Below, piece after piece: positions 45,828-57,310 of a stretch of DNA of 64,000 nt. The DNA comes from Pseudoneurospora amorphoporcata (taxonomy: Eukaryota > Ascomycota > Sordariomycetes > Sordariales > Sordariaceae). Numbering within the stretch: the first letter of the stretch is position 1; every line of letters begins with the position of its first letter. Both the position numbers and the translations under genes were made by a program. The notes beneath the pieces are model-generated. The model saw nothing but the letters and a program-made list of their open reading frames with translations. It ran no database searches and was not told where the DNA came from. Location: assembly GCA_033297205.1 (NCBI GenBank), contig MU859109.1, positions 62,001 through 126,000 on the forward strand, in the 5' to 3' direction.

Positions 45828-48800
45828 CCTGTCTAGCGACCTATGCGCTCGTCCTCCGACCTTTCGCGACATCTCGGTTGTTGCGCCAACCCGAATATCA
45901 ACAACAACAACAACAACAGCAAGAGGTTGCGCGAATCCTCGCAAGAGGTCACAAACACGAACCCACCGCCCCCGTCGACTGTCGCGATGTTCACTTGGTC
46001 CAAGACCAATGCGCCTTCATATTGGCCAACTGCGAAGACGAGGAAGCCGGCCTGATACATTACCTGGCCTTCTACTACTGCACCCTACCCAATGCGAAAC
46101 CCGTCGCCTTCGCCGTCTTGACCGCTTGGCTGGGCCTCCTATTTACTACGATCGGCATAGCCGCTAGTGACTTCTTCAGCATCAACCTCAGCACCATCTC
46201 GAGCGTCCTGGGTCTAAGCGAAAACCTTGCTGGTGTCACATTCCTCGCTCTGGGCAATGGCTCCCCGGATGTCTTTAGCACCTTTGCCGCCATGAGTTCC
46301 AACAGTGGAAGCATGGCGGTGGGTGAACTGATCGGTGCTGCTGGTTTTATCACTGCCGTGGTTGCTGGGTCCATGGCCTTGGTTCGCGAGTTCAAGGTCC
46401 AAAAACGAACATTCGTCCGAGATATCGTTTACTTCATCATTGCCATCAGCTTTACCATGTTGTTCCTGTTGGACCAGGAGCTGCATCTGTGGGAGGCCAA
46501 CGCCATGGTTGGCTGCTATGTATGCTATGTCATCCTGGTGTTTGCGTGGCAGTGGTTTACAGAAAGGAGGAGGAAGAGAAAGCAACGGGAGGCTGCTGCC
46601 CGTACGCATTACCATGGATCTGCGCCTGGGACGTCAGAAGAGTTGGAGCTATACCGGGATGATCCAGAGGACGACGAGGCAGCCTCTGTGACTACTCGGC
46701 CTCGCACTGCTCAGACAGACATCAGCGCTCTGGAACGCGGTCCTAGAATAGAAATCGAAGGACAGGGAGTTGCGTCTACACCAAGCGAGGAAGAAGAGGA
46801 TGAGCACCGCGACCTGCATGTGGCCGCAGAGATGACCAGCAGCATGCGCGTCAACCGTCCTCGCTGGGGCCGAAGCAACACCACCATTACCCCCATCAGA
46901 CCCAGTCTTGTCGGTGCTTTGGAATTCCGGTCGATATTGTCGTCACTGCAGAAGGAGAGGAACCTGCAGGGTGGCTACTTCCAACGTGGACATCGACGGG
47001 GACATTCCGATTACTTCTCAAATCCGACATCACTACCTTTGATCCCCGAGGATCAGTTATACCGGGGACGTCAATACACCCTCGACACACTGCCGACCCT
47101 CTCAACCATCGTGTCGGGTAGAGACCGCGCCTTGTCATCCGGACATTCGCCCCTTAACCTGGACAATTCCGGTTTGCCAGCTGTTTCAAGCGGTTCAGAG
47201 AGGGGGGACACAACCCCGGCACTAGCACCAGGGCCTCGCCCCAATGAGAGTCCCAATCTGCGTCCAGATACTAGAGGTAGCTCGACGACCCGCACGGTTG
47301 ACGGCATGCTTGCGCCTCCCCTTGATACCGGAGGTGTCAACCAAGGATTGCTTCAGAATCAATGGAGGAAAACACCCAGGACACTCGGTCTACACCTCCA
47401 AATTCCAGAGAGTACCGGCTCCAGCATCCGGGCGTCGCCTACTACTCTCTCGCCTTTCCCCGTGTTCTCCGAGTCACCCACCATGCTGACTCCCCAACAA
47501 CTACCCGAATCGGCCTTTGTCTTCCCCACACCATCCGAGAGAAGACGTTCCTCCATTGCTATCTTCGGCGGCTATGAAGAAGAAGAGAAACCCCTCCAGT
47601 ACTGGCCCTACTCGATCCTCCCACCACCACACATTTTCTTCGGCACCCTCTTCCCCACCCTCCAAGGCTGGTCCGAGAAATCATGGTGGGACAAACTCGT
47701 CAGCCTGATCTCGGCTCCCTCCGTCTTCGTCCTCGCCATCACTCTCCCCGTGGTAGAAACCGAGTCTGAGCACGACGACGATGACGAAGTCGAGGGGCCC
47801 GCCGAGTCCCCAGCCACCCACGTAATCCACAGCCACGGACAGCCAGGACACATGGCCGTGCCCATCTCTCCGGAGTCAAGCGCCCACATCCGCCCCGAGA
47901 CCGAGTGGCAGGAATTCCGCCGTCGCACACGCTCCGCTTCTAACCGGTCACCGTTACGCTCACCCATGGCACGCTCGCCCCTTCACTCTCCGCTGACCGC
48001 TTCGCCATCCTTTGTCACATTAGACTCCCCGCGGACCAGATTCAATTCCGAAGCCAGAGAGCACACCAACGGGCAGACCAACCTCGGCGCGCAGGTTCAG
48101 CAAGCGATCAAACTCAACCCCCACCAGCGCCATGGCCACAGTTGTCAGGCGTCTCAACCGACTATCGTCGAGGAAGACGAACATGGAATCACTAGTACCC
48201 ACACCGGTGTCACTTTGGCCGACAACTATCCTAACGACACCAACAACGACACTCAAGAAAACGAAGAAAAAGCCGCCGAGGAAGGCTGGTCCCGCTGGCT
48301 CATCTCCCTGCAACTCTTCACCGGCCCCCTCTTTGTGATGCTAATCCTCTGGGCCAACACCCTCGATGAACTCCCCTCCCCCGGCCGGGCCCTTCTCCAC
48401 ATGGTCCTCTACTCATCAATCTTCTCCCTCATCTGCCTCGGCATATTGCTTTTGACGACAAGCGCGGATAAGAAACCCAAATACCACTTCTTGCTCTGTT
48501 TCCTGGGATTCGTGATTAGTATCGCGTGGATCTCGACGATAGCGAACGAGGTGGTGGGCATCCTGAAAGCGTTTGGCGTGATTTTAGGGATTTCGGAGGC
48601 GATTCTGGGGTTGACGATTTTTGCGGTGGGAAATAGCCTGGGGGATTTGGTGGCTGATGTCACTGTTGCGAGGTTGGGGTGGCCTGTTATGGCTTTGTGA
48701 GTTACTCCCTCCTCCCTATTCCGCTTTTGTTTATTCACCCTTTCCTTTTCCCTCCTTGACCCTGAAAAAAACGTTTCGGAATAGAACAGTTACTAACCCC

Positions 48801-49149
48801 GCCTCCCCAAAAAAACAGAGCAGCATGCTTCGGCGGTCCCATGCTCAACATCCTCCTCGGCATCGGCCTCGGCGGCGCCTGGATGATTGTCTCTTCGGCA
48901 AATAAGCACCACGCCAAACACCCCGAGCTTCCCTTTAAATACAAGCCCTACAAGCTGCAAGTGGGCGGGACGCTGATGATTTCCGCCATTACCGTCTTGG
49001 TCACCCTGATGAGCTTGTTGATACTGGTGCCGAGTAATGGGTGGGTGATGAATAAACGGATTGGATGGACGTTGATTGGGATATGGACTGTTGGAACGGT
49101 GTTTAATCTGGTGGTGGAGACGACGGGGGTTTGGACTGATGTTCGGTAG
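45758..49149 (+). CDS. Cation/calcium exchanger of the NCLX/CCX (Ecm27) type
   Basis: Membrane antiporter of the Na+/Ca2+ exchanger superfamily, probably in an internal membrane. Model: join(45758..48696,48819..49149), 1089 residues; the 122-nt intron has an ACTAAC branch. Start MSLLRQKRSPFSSRP is the only in-frame ATG; the open leader back to 45548 lacks one. A first hydrophobic segment lies at about 15-37. The alpha-1 exchanger repeat contains LALGNGSPDVFSTFAAMSS. A very long hydrophilic, Ser/Pro-rich and acidic cytosolic loop (about 600 residues) follows, and the second bundle holds the alpha-2 repeat LTIFAVGNSLGDLVADVTVA and FGGPMLNILLGIGLGG. The GNGSPD/GNSLGD pair is typical of the CCX/NCLX branch rather than bacterial CAX. 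I recall homologues annotated as Neurospora calcium permease-type transporters and yeast Ecm27. Exact ion coupling cannot be read from sequence. Confidence 0.88.
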
Positions 49150-49439
49150 TTGGGATGGTGGATGATTGGAAAGGGGATGGGGTAGATAGCGAGTTATTGA
49201 TTTTTTGATGATGCAGATGATCCATGTCGATGTGATGGGTTGATGTGATACGTCAGTGAGTGATATGTGTTGACACATCCTGGGACAAGCTCTTGGGCAT
49301 ATATCCTCTTAATATCTTGACGTTCACCCATAAGAGTTGCAAGCCTAGTCTAGAGATCTAAGAGGCAAACATCTGATGAACGTGCCTTTATTTCACGTCA
49401 AGGTGTTGGAAACGAGAACCAAACTCTCTTTCAACTCTT

Positions 49440-49690
49440 GATTGGTCGAGGAGCAATATCATCTCTACATTTCTCCTCACTTCTCTCTTACTATCCCTCT
49501 ATTCTCTTCATTGCTCTTTTTACTTCTTTCTTTAGTTTTTCTTTTCACTCCTCTTTTCATCCCACTCCTCACTTTTCTCTTTACTTGTCCCTTCACTCTC
49601 TTTTCTCTTTACTTGTCCATTCACTCTCTTTTCACTCCCCTCTTTACTTTCCCTCTTCATTCCTGTCTTCACACTTCCTTTTAAACACCC
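49440..49690 (+). repeat. Homopyrimidine-biased low-complexity tract
   Basis: The plus strand is almost entirely C and T, with loosely repeated CTCTTTACTTGTCC and TTCACTCTCTTTT units. Such mirror-like polypyrimidine tracts can form triplex DNA and may evolve by slippage. Confidence 0.75.
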
Positions 49691-50194
49691 AAGTACTGTA
49701 AAATAAAAAACCAAAAAAAAAAAACTTCAACTTCCCTCCACGTGCAAAAAAGGAATCTTCACCTAACATCTGCCCAACACTTTATAAACCTTTTCCCCAA
49801 CCTGTTCTCGTACTACTACTACTACTACTGAATTACCTCTATCTGGATAAACACCCAGACAAACTCAACAGGTTCGGTCAGAGCGAGCAACTGATGATAG
49901 TCACAACGTAAGGAATGGCCTTTACGTATGTAAAGAATATGAAATATCAATGAAATGTTGAATAGCAATACCCAAAGCTACCCTCCTCCTCCAGCTCCTC
50001 CTCACATACCTAACGTACACTTTAACTTTCCATGCAAAGGAAGAACAACAGCGTAATACAATCAAAGAACAAAAAGATATGATATCGTAAGTTCAAATAA
50101 ATAGGTACCTAAAGATCAACAAAAGTGAGCAAAACACGCTATCCGGTTCGCCTAGTTCCCTCCCTCCTCGTAACAATATGGTATATCAGGTAGG

Positions 50195-50222
50195 AAAAAA
50201 AAAAAAAAAAAAAAAAAAAAAA
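50195..50222. repeat. A28 homopolymer
   Basis: Twenty-eight consecutive A on the plus strand (poly-T on the minus strand), about 170 bp past the stop of the minus-strand UNC13-like gene. Confidence 0.95.
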
Positions 50223-50391
50223 GGAATGCAGACAAGAAAGAGACCCATTAAGTGATTCATTCCCCTTCCCTTCCTTTCCTTTCATCATCTTCGTCCTGCT
50301 CTCCAAACAACCCCCTTTACTCACCCTTCCCTCTCTTTATCACAACTCCTTCCTTCTCTTTAACTCACTATTACCATACTCCGTACTCACC

Positions 50392-53300
50392 TCATCGACC
50401 CCCTCCTCTCCCCTGAAATTGTTCCCCCCCAATAACCTGCCCGCCACTAAACCCCGCCCCAAACGGCAGCTTAGGCACAGGCGGCACATGACTCGTCCGT
50501 TTATTCACCCTCAACTCCTGTTGTCCTTGTCCGCCAAAACCCCCACCACCACCACCAAACTTGGAATTAACGCTCTGCCGCACAATCATGGCCGCCGCCG
50601 CCGCCGCCGCCATCCTCTCCTTCTGCCGATGTCTTTCTTTCAGATAATTCGCTGCCTCAGGCCTCATGCGCAGGATCCGCAGAATCATATCATCCGACGG
50701 ATCAGCCTGCGCTTCTTTTCTCTTTTCGAGCTTGGCTTGACGCATTGTGCCCAAGTTGCGGGACATCATTATGGATTTTCCGCGACGGATGGTTCCCAGG
50801 GAGCCGAAGGCGCCGATGGCGGCTGCGCCTGTCATGCCGCCTGGCGGTGCTAGGCTGTTGCCATTGTGATTGTTCTGGTGAAGTTGGGGCGGGGCGGACA
50901 TGCGACTACCTGCGCCTGCGGCGGCCGAAGTAGCTTGTGCTTGCTCGCGCGCGCGCTGGGCGTTGGCGGCTGCCATGCGCTCTGAAGTGCGGATGAGATT
51001 CTCGGTCGAGTCAAAGTAGAAGAAGTTGAGGGAGGCGAGCTCGTGCCACTTAGGCGACTTGAGCACGTCCGAGGGCACGCCGAGGACTTCGCCCGTGTCA
51101 GCGTCCTTGGCGTTGAAGAAGTTGAAGAGCAGCTCGAGCCAGCGGTAGACAATGTCCATTTCGGCTTGGGTGAGCGGTTTTTGGGTCGAGGGTTTGTCGG
51201 AGAGAGGAGGCACGAGGAGGTTCTCGATGGCCATTAGGACTTCTTTCCAGAGACGCTTCATGACGGCTACCATGGTTGCGTCCGTCAGGGTCTGTTTCAT
51301 GATGGCAAAGTTTTCGTCAAAGTAGGTGAAGAGTGGTTGGAGAGTGTTCTCGACGTCTTGGGGAGTCACGGTTGGTACGGTGGATTGGCGCTTTTTCCAG
51401 AGGTTGGCCATGGAGGCGGCGATGCCTCGGCTGAGGAGGCTCTTGAGGGTGTCGTGGGAGAGGGAGAGGTTGATGTGAGAGGTGAGCTGGGACTGTTAGT
51501 ATGTCTGCTGATGACAGGGTGAAGAGACGACGAGACATACCTTGTCAGTGATCTTGCGAACCATGTCACGCTCAGTCCTCTTCAAGTGCCTAAAGGCCTT
51601 GCCAAAGTGGAACTGGATATCATCACGCTCGCCCTCCATGCTCACACGCAGCAACAGTCTTCCCTGGGTATCAAGATCAAGCCAGAACTCTCTGGGAAGA
51701 TAGTCGCTAAAGTGCACGGGGTCAAGCTTCAACGAGGTACGCCCGACGAAATCATGGTCACCAAAGGTATCATAGTCCCAAATGGTGGCGATGATGTTGA
51801 GAGGGCCCGATACGGTGATATCGATCGACTCGTCCCACCTCGGGTTGAGGTTCCTCATGATGATTCTCGTCTTGGCCAGACGCTTTTGGTACTCGTCACA
51901 CAGAACCACGTACGGATCACTAAACCCACCGGGATCGCATGCTTTCAAGTCCTCGGCCTCTACGATCTTGATCGTAAACACATACTTGCCTGCTTTCCTA
52001 ACCAGGGGCTTGATGCCTTCGACCCGGCGGATCGCCTCGGCACAGCCGTCTACGTTCATGGTCTTTTCTAGCTTATCCAGCGCTTGCATGGCATATTCAA
52101 TGTTGTTGAGTTTGACAAAAGACTGACGGGAAATTAGCCTACAGTCACAGAAGAACTCACATGTGTGGTACATACCTGGGGATAGAACTGGAAAGGCTCG
52201 ACCTTCTCCTTTGAGTTCCACGCATCCTTGGCGTACTGAAGGAACCGATCTTGCGCCGACCTGCCAGCAGCCGCCTCTTGAGGAGTTTGGCGGTCCATCT
52301 CTTTGGCAAACTGTAGGTCCACAATCTCGCAATAACGACCAATGCCTACTGCAAAGGCTTTGGCCAGTGCAGTCATGAATTTGGCAACGTGAAGTTCGTC
52401 ACCCCACTCAAGCTGATGAATCTGGTCCACGGTCTGGTTGAACAGCGTAAAAGTGTCGATGATGGAGACACTGTGGCGGTCCTCGTCGGTGGGGATATCG
52501 TTGGCATCGTTGTTCCAAACCTGGAAGGTGTCCTGCTTGATCGCTTGCTCCACAAAGTCTGTCATTCTGGCTTCAGCATTCCTAATCCATCGCCAGACGA
52601 AGCCTTCGAGGAGGCTTTCGATGTGGAAAGCAAAGGGCTTTCCAGGGAGGGATTCTGCGTGCATCTTCCTGATTTCAACAAGCTCCTTGTAAAGGTCGAA
52701 ACCGTCCTGAACCTCGATTTCACCTTCCTCTCCGCGGTTCTTGCTCATATCCAGGACACGCTTGATGAACTCCTGCGCATCTTCCTCGAAACTGGGGAAG
52801 ATGGTCTCAACCAGGACCTTGAATGGACTAGCACCCATGATTTGGGGATTCTTGCGATATCGTTTCTTAATCTTCTCCGCAAGACCGACAACAGCCGAAC
52901 CGAGCTTAACGACGTGAACAAAGTTCCAGTCTTCCATGTTGGAAGGAATATTTGCATCCAGGAAACCTCGGTAAACCTCGGCGGCTTTTTGACGCAGTCC
53001 GTTTTCGAGATGCTGGGTATACTCGGCCATTTCGTCTGGGCGTTCAGTGAATGTAGGGTCGGGTTGGACGTGATTCGTAAGTACCGACATGACGACGCCG
53101 ACTGATGGTGGGCTAGGCTGGTAGCATTGAATTAACAGTGTGTAGAGTTCACGCAACAAAGCATCGTGGAGATCCTTTATGGCTTGCTGATAGCCCGCGA
53201 AATCCGTCATTGTCCACCGGCCTGGCTCGACTTCAAGAAGAGTTGCGCCAAACAAGTTGATCGGGGGCGGCTTCTTTGGTTCCGGCTGAGGTTCCTTGAC

Positions 53301-54785
53301 GAAATCGAGGCAAGCATCTAGTTGCATTGTCGAGATTTCCTGGTCGAGGTACTTTCGTACCGCAATCTCCACGAGCGTAACGTGACGCATAAACTGGGGA
53401 ATGCGCCATCTGATGGCCAACTCTGTCAAAAAGTCAATGGACTCCTCTGAGAAAGGAAACTCCTCGGAATGCAACTGGTCGTAAGACATGACATATTGTA
53501 GAATAGTCTTGTAAACCGGCCGTGGGTCCGCTGGGATAAACGTATAGCTCGGCTCGTCCACACTCCGAATGCTGGAATTATCGTCAAGAGACATGGCGCT
53601 GAAGCCAGACGACGGATCAAAACCAAAGTTGCCTGAGCTGCGGTTCGTAACCATCTTGCTCAAGTCCGAAAATGCCTGATCCTCCGAGTAAAGAGACATG
53701 GGCCGTGCTGGGAGGGGCTTGTCGGGGCCCCCGCCTGTCTTGAGATCTGGACGGATACTAAGAATTTCGGCGAAGATTTGGGCCAATTGCTGGGTCTCGG
53801 TCCTCTTCCAGTCCTCAAACGCTTCATCCACGTCGAAGTCCAACTTTCGTAGAGTGCCCGCCATATTTGCCGACAATCTAAATTGGTAGTTTTTGAAGTC
53901 CTTTAGCGCCGCCTCTTCGGTCCAGGTGGTCATGTTTCTGTCGATGTCATTCTGAACCTGCGAGTTGGGCAACCCAAAGATCTTGGCCACAAACAGAACC
54001 AGGGGCATATCCTTGATCTCGTAACTCAGGGGTACTTCGACCTCGACAAATGTCGAACTTTCTTGGCCCTTGTCCAAGGACAGATTCTGGTCGTTTGTCA
54101 AGAGCTTGTTCTCGAGTGTGTTCAGACGGGCCAGAAGGTCGTCGCGGTCGCTGCCCATGTCCTTGATGACGCTGGAAATCAGGCGGACAAACATGGCCAG
54201 ATGTCTGTCGACAAGAGACTTCCAGTGGTAATCGTCGGGAGGTTTTCCAGCACTATGGAACTTGATGGCGGACGAGTAGAAGATCAGGACTAGCGGTTCG
54301 ACTTTGCGGTCCTTGTCAATGGACTTTTGGAAGTCTCTCTGGGTGAAAGCGGTGTATGCCACACCAAAGGTGCGCTTGACGGCGGCGTCATTGTATCCGG
54401 GCAGTCTCTCGGTACCCTGCAGAACGGCGGTCATGCGCTTCTCTAGCTGGCCACGAAAGGCATGCGGGAGCTTCATGGAAGACGAGGAGCCAGAGGGCAC
54501 AAAGTCCTTCATGAGGTCGCTCATGTTGGAGCTATGCCTGGTGTGGACGGGCTTCGGGGCATCGATGTATTCCTTCCGTTTTTTCCGTGGCTGCAAGAGG
54601 TAGTTGAGGAAGGCCACGCGGAGGGCGAACGAGTAGGCCTCATCGTAACTAACGGCGACCTGGCGAGGCTTGGAGGACTGAATGCGACTGTTGCGTCTTT
54701 CTTCATCGCTGGTGACGCTGCGAACGCTCTGGATGCTGCCGACCCGGCGGTTCGAGGCGTACGAGTGTCGCGAAGACCCCGACAT
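50392..54785 (-). CDS. Munc13/UNC-13-like protein with MUN region and C2 domain
   Basis: Fungal relative of UNC-13 vesicle-priming proteins; fission yeast Ync13 and the C2 protein Git1 are the nearest named relatives I recall. It probably works in exocytosis, polarised growth and septation at the plasma membrane. Model: complement(join(50392..51492,51541..52122,52176..54785)), 1430 residues. Start MSGSSRHSYASNRRVG is the first in-frame ATG; a GTG-led extension to 54845 is unlikely. The N-terminal 870 residues are mostly helical (MUN/MHD1-like). The C2 domain is at about 912-1035 (GKYVFTIKIVEAEDLKACDP, GGFSDPYVVL, NPRWDESIDI), with Asp residues in both Ca2+-loop positions. MHD2-like helices follow, then a Gly-rich disordered tail. 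Introns are 53 and 48 nt. The second has two possible in-frame acceptors six bases apart. Family call is good; the exact orthologue is inferred. Confidence 0.85.
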
Positions 54786-57310
54786 GGTGGAGAAGTGTGT
54801 TTGTTGGGTTGCGCTGGTGGGTTGGTGGTCTGTCGAACGGCTCACGAAGGAGGAAGTCGTCGTGTCGTCAGTCGTCGGTGGTCTCGATTCAAAAAAGTCC
54901 CGTCATGGTTCGGTCGACTTGTTTCTTTTTTGGTTGGGCGCGTATGCTGACGGACAGCGATGATGTCGATCGGGTGGGTTTTCCCCCTTATTGATTCATT
55001 CACACGGTCTGGGGGAGGCAAGAAGGCAGCAAGTAGAATAGTCTAGACAAGACACAACCGGTAGTGCTGTATGAGCCGACGGCAGTAGTGGTGTATCAGT
55101 GGTGCAGGGTGGGTGAGAGTCGTTGGCCGGCGTCTAAATGCAAGATCAAAATGTTGTTCTGTTGGAGGAGTCGGCTCCTCTTCCTATCGCAAGTGCACAG
55201 TGACCGCCCATGTCAGTTTGTTAGTGCAGCGGTTCGTAGCTGACTGGCGGGAACGAGTCTGATCCCTTCCTGCAATTTGCTTGGGTACCTCCTCTCTTTA
55301 CGTAGCGGCTGGAAGGGTCAAAACGTCATATATGCCCGTGCACTCTTCCCTGCAATGACCCCTAGAGCCAAGGGAAACTGCCCCTGTTTTATCATGATGT
55401 TTTCTTTCAAGTTTTCTTTCTTTCCAAGTTGGGTACCTTATGATAAGCTGACGGATGATGCCGAGATTTCTGAGTGTGCTTCTGTGCTTCTTCAGCTGGT
55501 TTTACTCGCAACCTCTTTGGTAACCTCAAGCATGTTCTAGCATGATGCTTGCTGGCAGAGCCGGAATCATTCCATTCTGCAGAATCTCTAACAACAAACT
55601 GGCAGTAGTTCGCTATTCGACAAAGGGCGAGATTAACAAACACTCGGTCGGATACGGTATTCAAGCACAAGGGGCTGTGGCGGGCTGAGGCTCATTGTTC
55701 AGATTTCAAATAATCAACCTCCCCTGCCTTTTTACCATGTCGTTTACCTTGCTTATTTCATTCTCACAGGCTTCACGATGCACTCGGGCGTCCACTTTGA
55801 CGCATACTACAGCAGGACTGATGATGGCATCTTGTAGCAGCTGTAACCTTGGCCCTACCACAGGCTGCAGTGCATGCAAGAAACTGTCTTTCCATCTTCC
55901 CTCGACACGAGCCTCGTATCAATGGAGGAGAATCAAAACTGCGTTTGTCTATCTTCTATAATTCTAGCATTCTTGCTTTGGGAATCCAGAGGGGCACGGT
56001 CAACACGGTCGGGATGATCATGGTCCTCTGGCCCACCATGTGTCAAATTTAAAGGGATATATAATACATGTTGTCAGAACCAACTGCCCGAGTTGGAGGT
56101 TCGCAAACCTGCCAGATCTGCGGCGGTCTATACCAAATGCGCCGCACACTCAGTTCTACAATTCTCGTTTCCACGTTGGCTTCGGTTGGTTGTTGGAAGA
56201 ACTTGCCACCACCACCGGCCATTAATATTCCCTTGTTGCCCATAGGTGTATGACTGCATGGCCGTTGGGAGGGCCAGAACAATCACTTTAGGCACACACG
56301 CCTCGCCGGGTGATGGCAAAGGGGCATGGGGCTATCACGAGCTCGAAAGGAACACAAGCTCCTCTTTTTGTCTGCCAGATGACCCATCTGCTCGGCGCTT
56401 GCGTGGTTCGGGGCGCACTACATTCGCTAGAAAAAAAAAGACAGACTGTGATAAAGACACAAAAGAAGCGTTGGACAACTCTTGGTTGCACGACATGGAC
56501 ATCATCTCGGTACTCTTTTTTTTACTTACTTGCACTCGTTTTCCCCTTAGACTCGAAGCAATCGCAGAAAGGCTCTCAGCATCGGGGTCAACGGTGTAGA
56601 GTTTCACGTCTGCCTCCGTCTGCACGCTGCCCCTGGCAGTAACAGCTCTTGGCCGTCAGGGTTGTTGGTCGATTTGGTCGCCAAGCCCCCCCCCCCCCCA
56701 AAATGGTCTCTCCAAAGACTCGGTGACTTGAGTTCCACCATTCCAAGTTGAACCCCGCCGTGTGCCGCAAGTGGAAGCGCATCAGACATCCGGATCAGTC
56801 GCAACCGCTGGTCACTGCAACGTCCATTGTCCGATTAAATTTGTCCCTGAAGAGTAAAAAAGAAGGGACCACCTAGACGGGATCGACGACAACTCCTCCC
56901 TGCATTGATTCTGCCTCACTTTTACTGGGTCCCGTAACCGCGACCGTTGTTTATTCACACCTGCCCTGGTACCTTCGTTGGCTCTACCGCTCTCGCTCAA
57001 CTCTCTCTCTCCCGTCCGGGGTGTTGTTCCAGCGGGCAGCAGCAGCATCCAAACAAAACCCACACAGTCCAGCTAGCGCAGTTTGGCAGTAGTCTGGAAA
57101 GTCCACCCGCTGTCCACAATCCATTGCAGCATCCACCTCACTGCACCTTCTGCGAGACTGCGAGAGAACGAATCTCAACAGCGAGAAAGTGGACGACGGT
57201 TTATCTCGGCCAAACTCATCGCGTCCGGCAGCCTCAGCTCCAGTCCCCTCTCCCCCAAATCTTGATGTTTTGCATTTTGCTGCCGCACTCTGCACTATCG
57301 CGCTGTCGAG
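54786..57310. other. Divergent intergenic region, UNC13-like / ArfGAP
   Basis: 2.5 kb separating two divergent starts, so both promoters lie here. It holds a 14-base C-run (56686-56699), short A- and T-runs and pyrimidine-rich leader sequence before 57311. No supported gene. Confidence 0.5.
56686..56699. repeat. C14 homopolymer
   Basis: Fourteen consecutive C on the plus strand. Confidence 0.9.

Larger units (their letters stand above)
49150..50391. other. Convergent intergenic region, exchanger / UNC13-like
   Basis: Contains the 3' ends of both genes, a ~250-nt pyrimidine tract (49440-49690) and a 28-base A-run (50195-50222). No coding segment recognised. Confidence 0.5.

Noticed and set aside
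54786..54845. N-terminal extension of the UNC13-like protein
   Set aside because: Would require a GTG start; the first ATG is at 54785.
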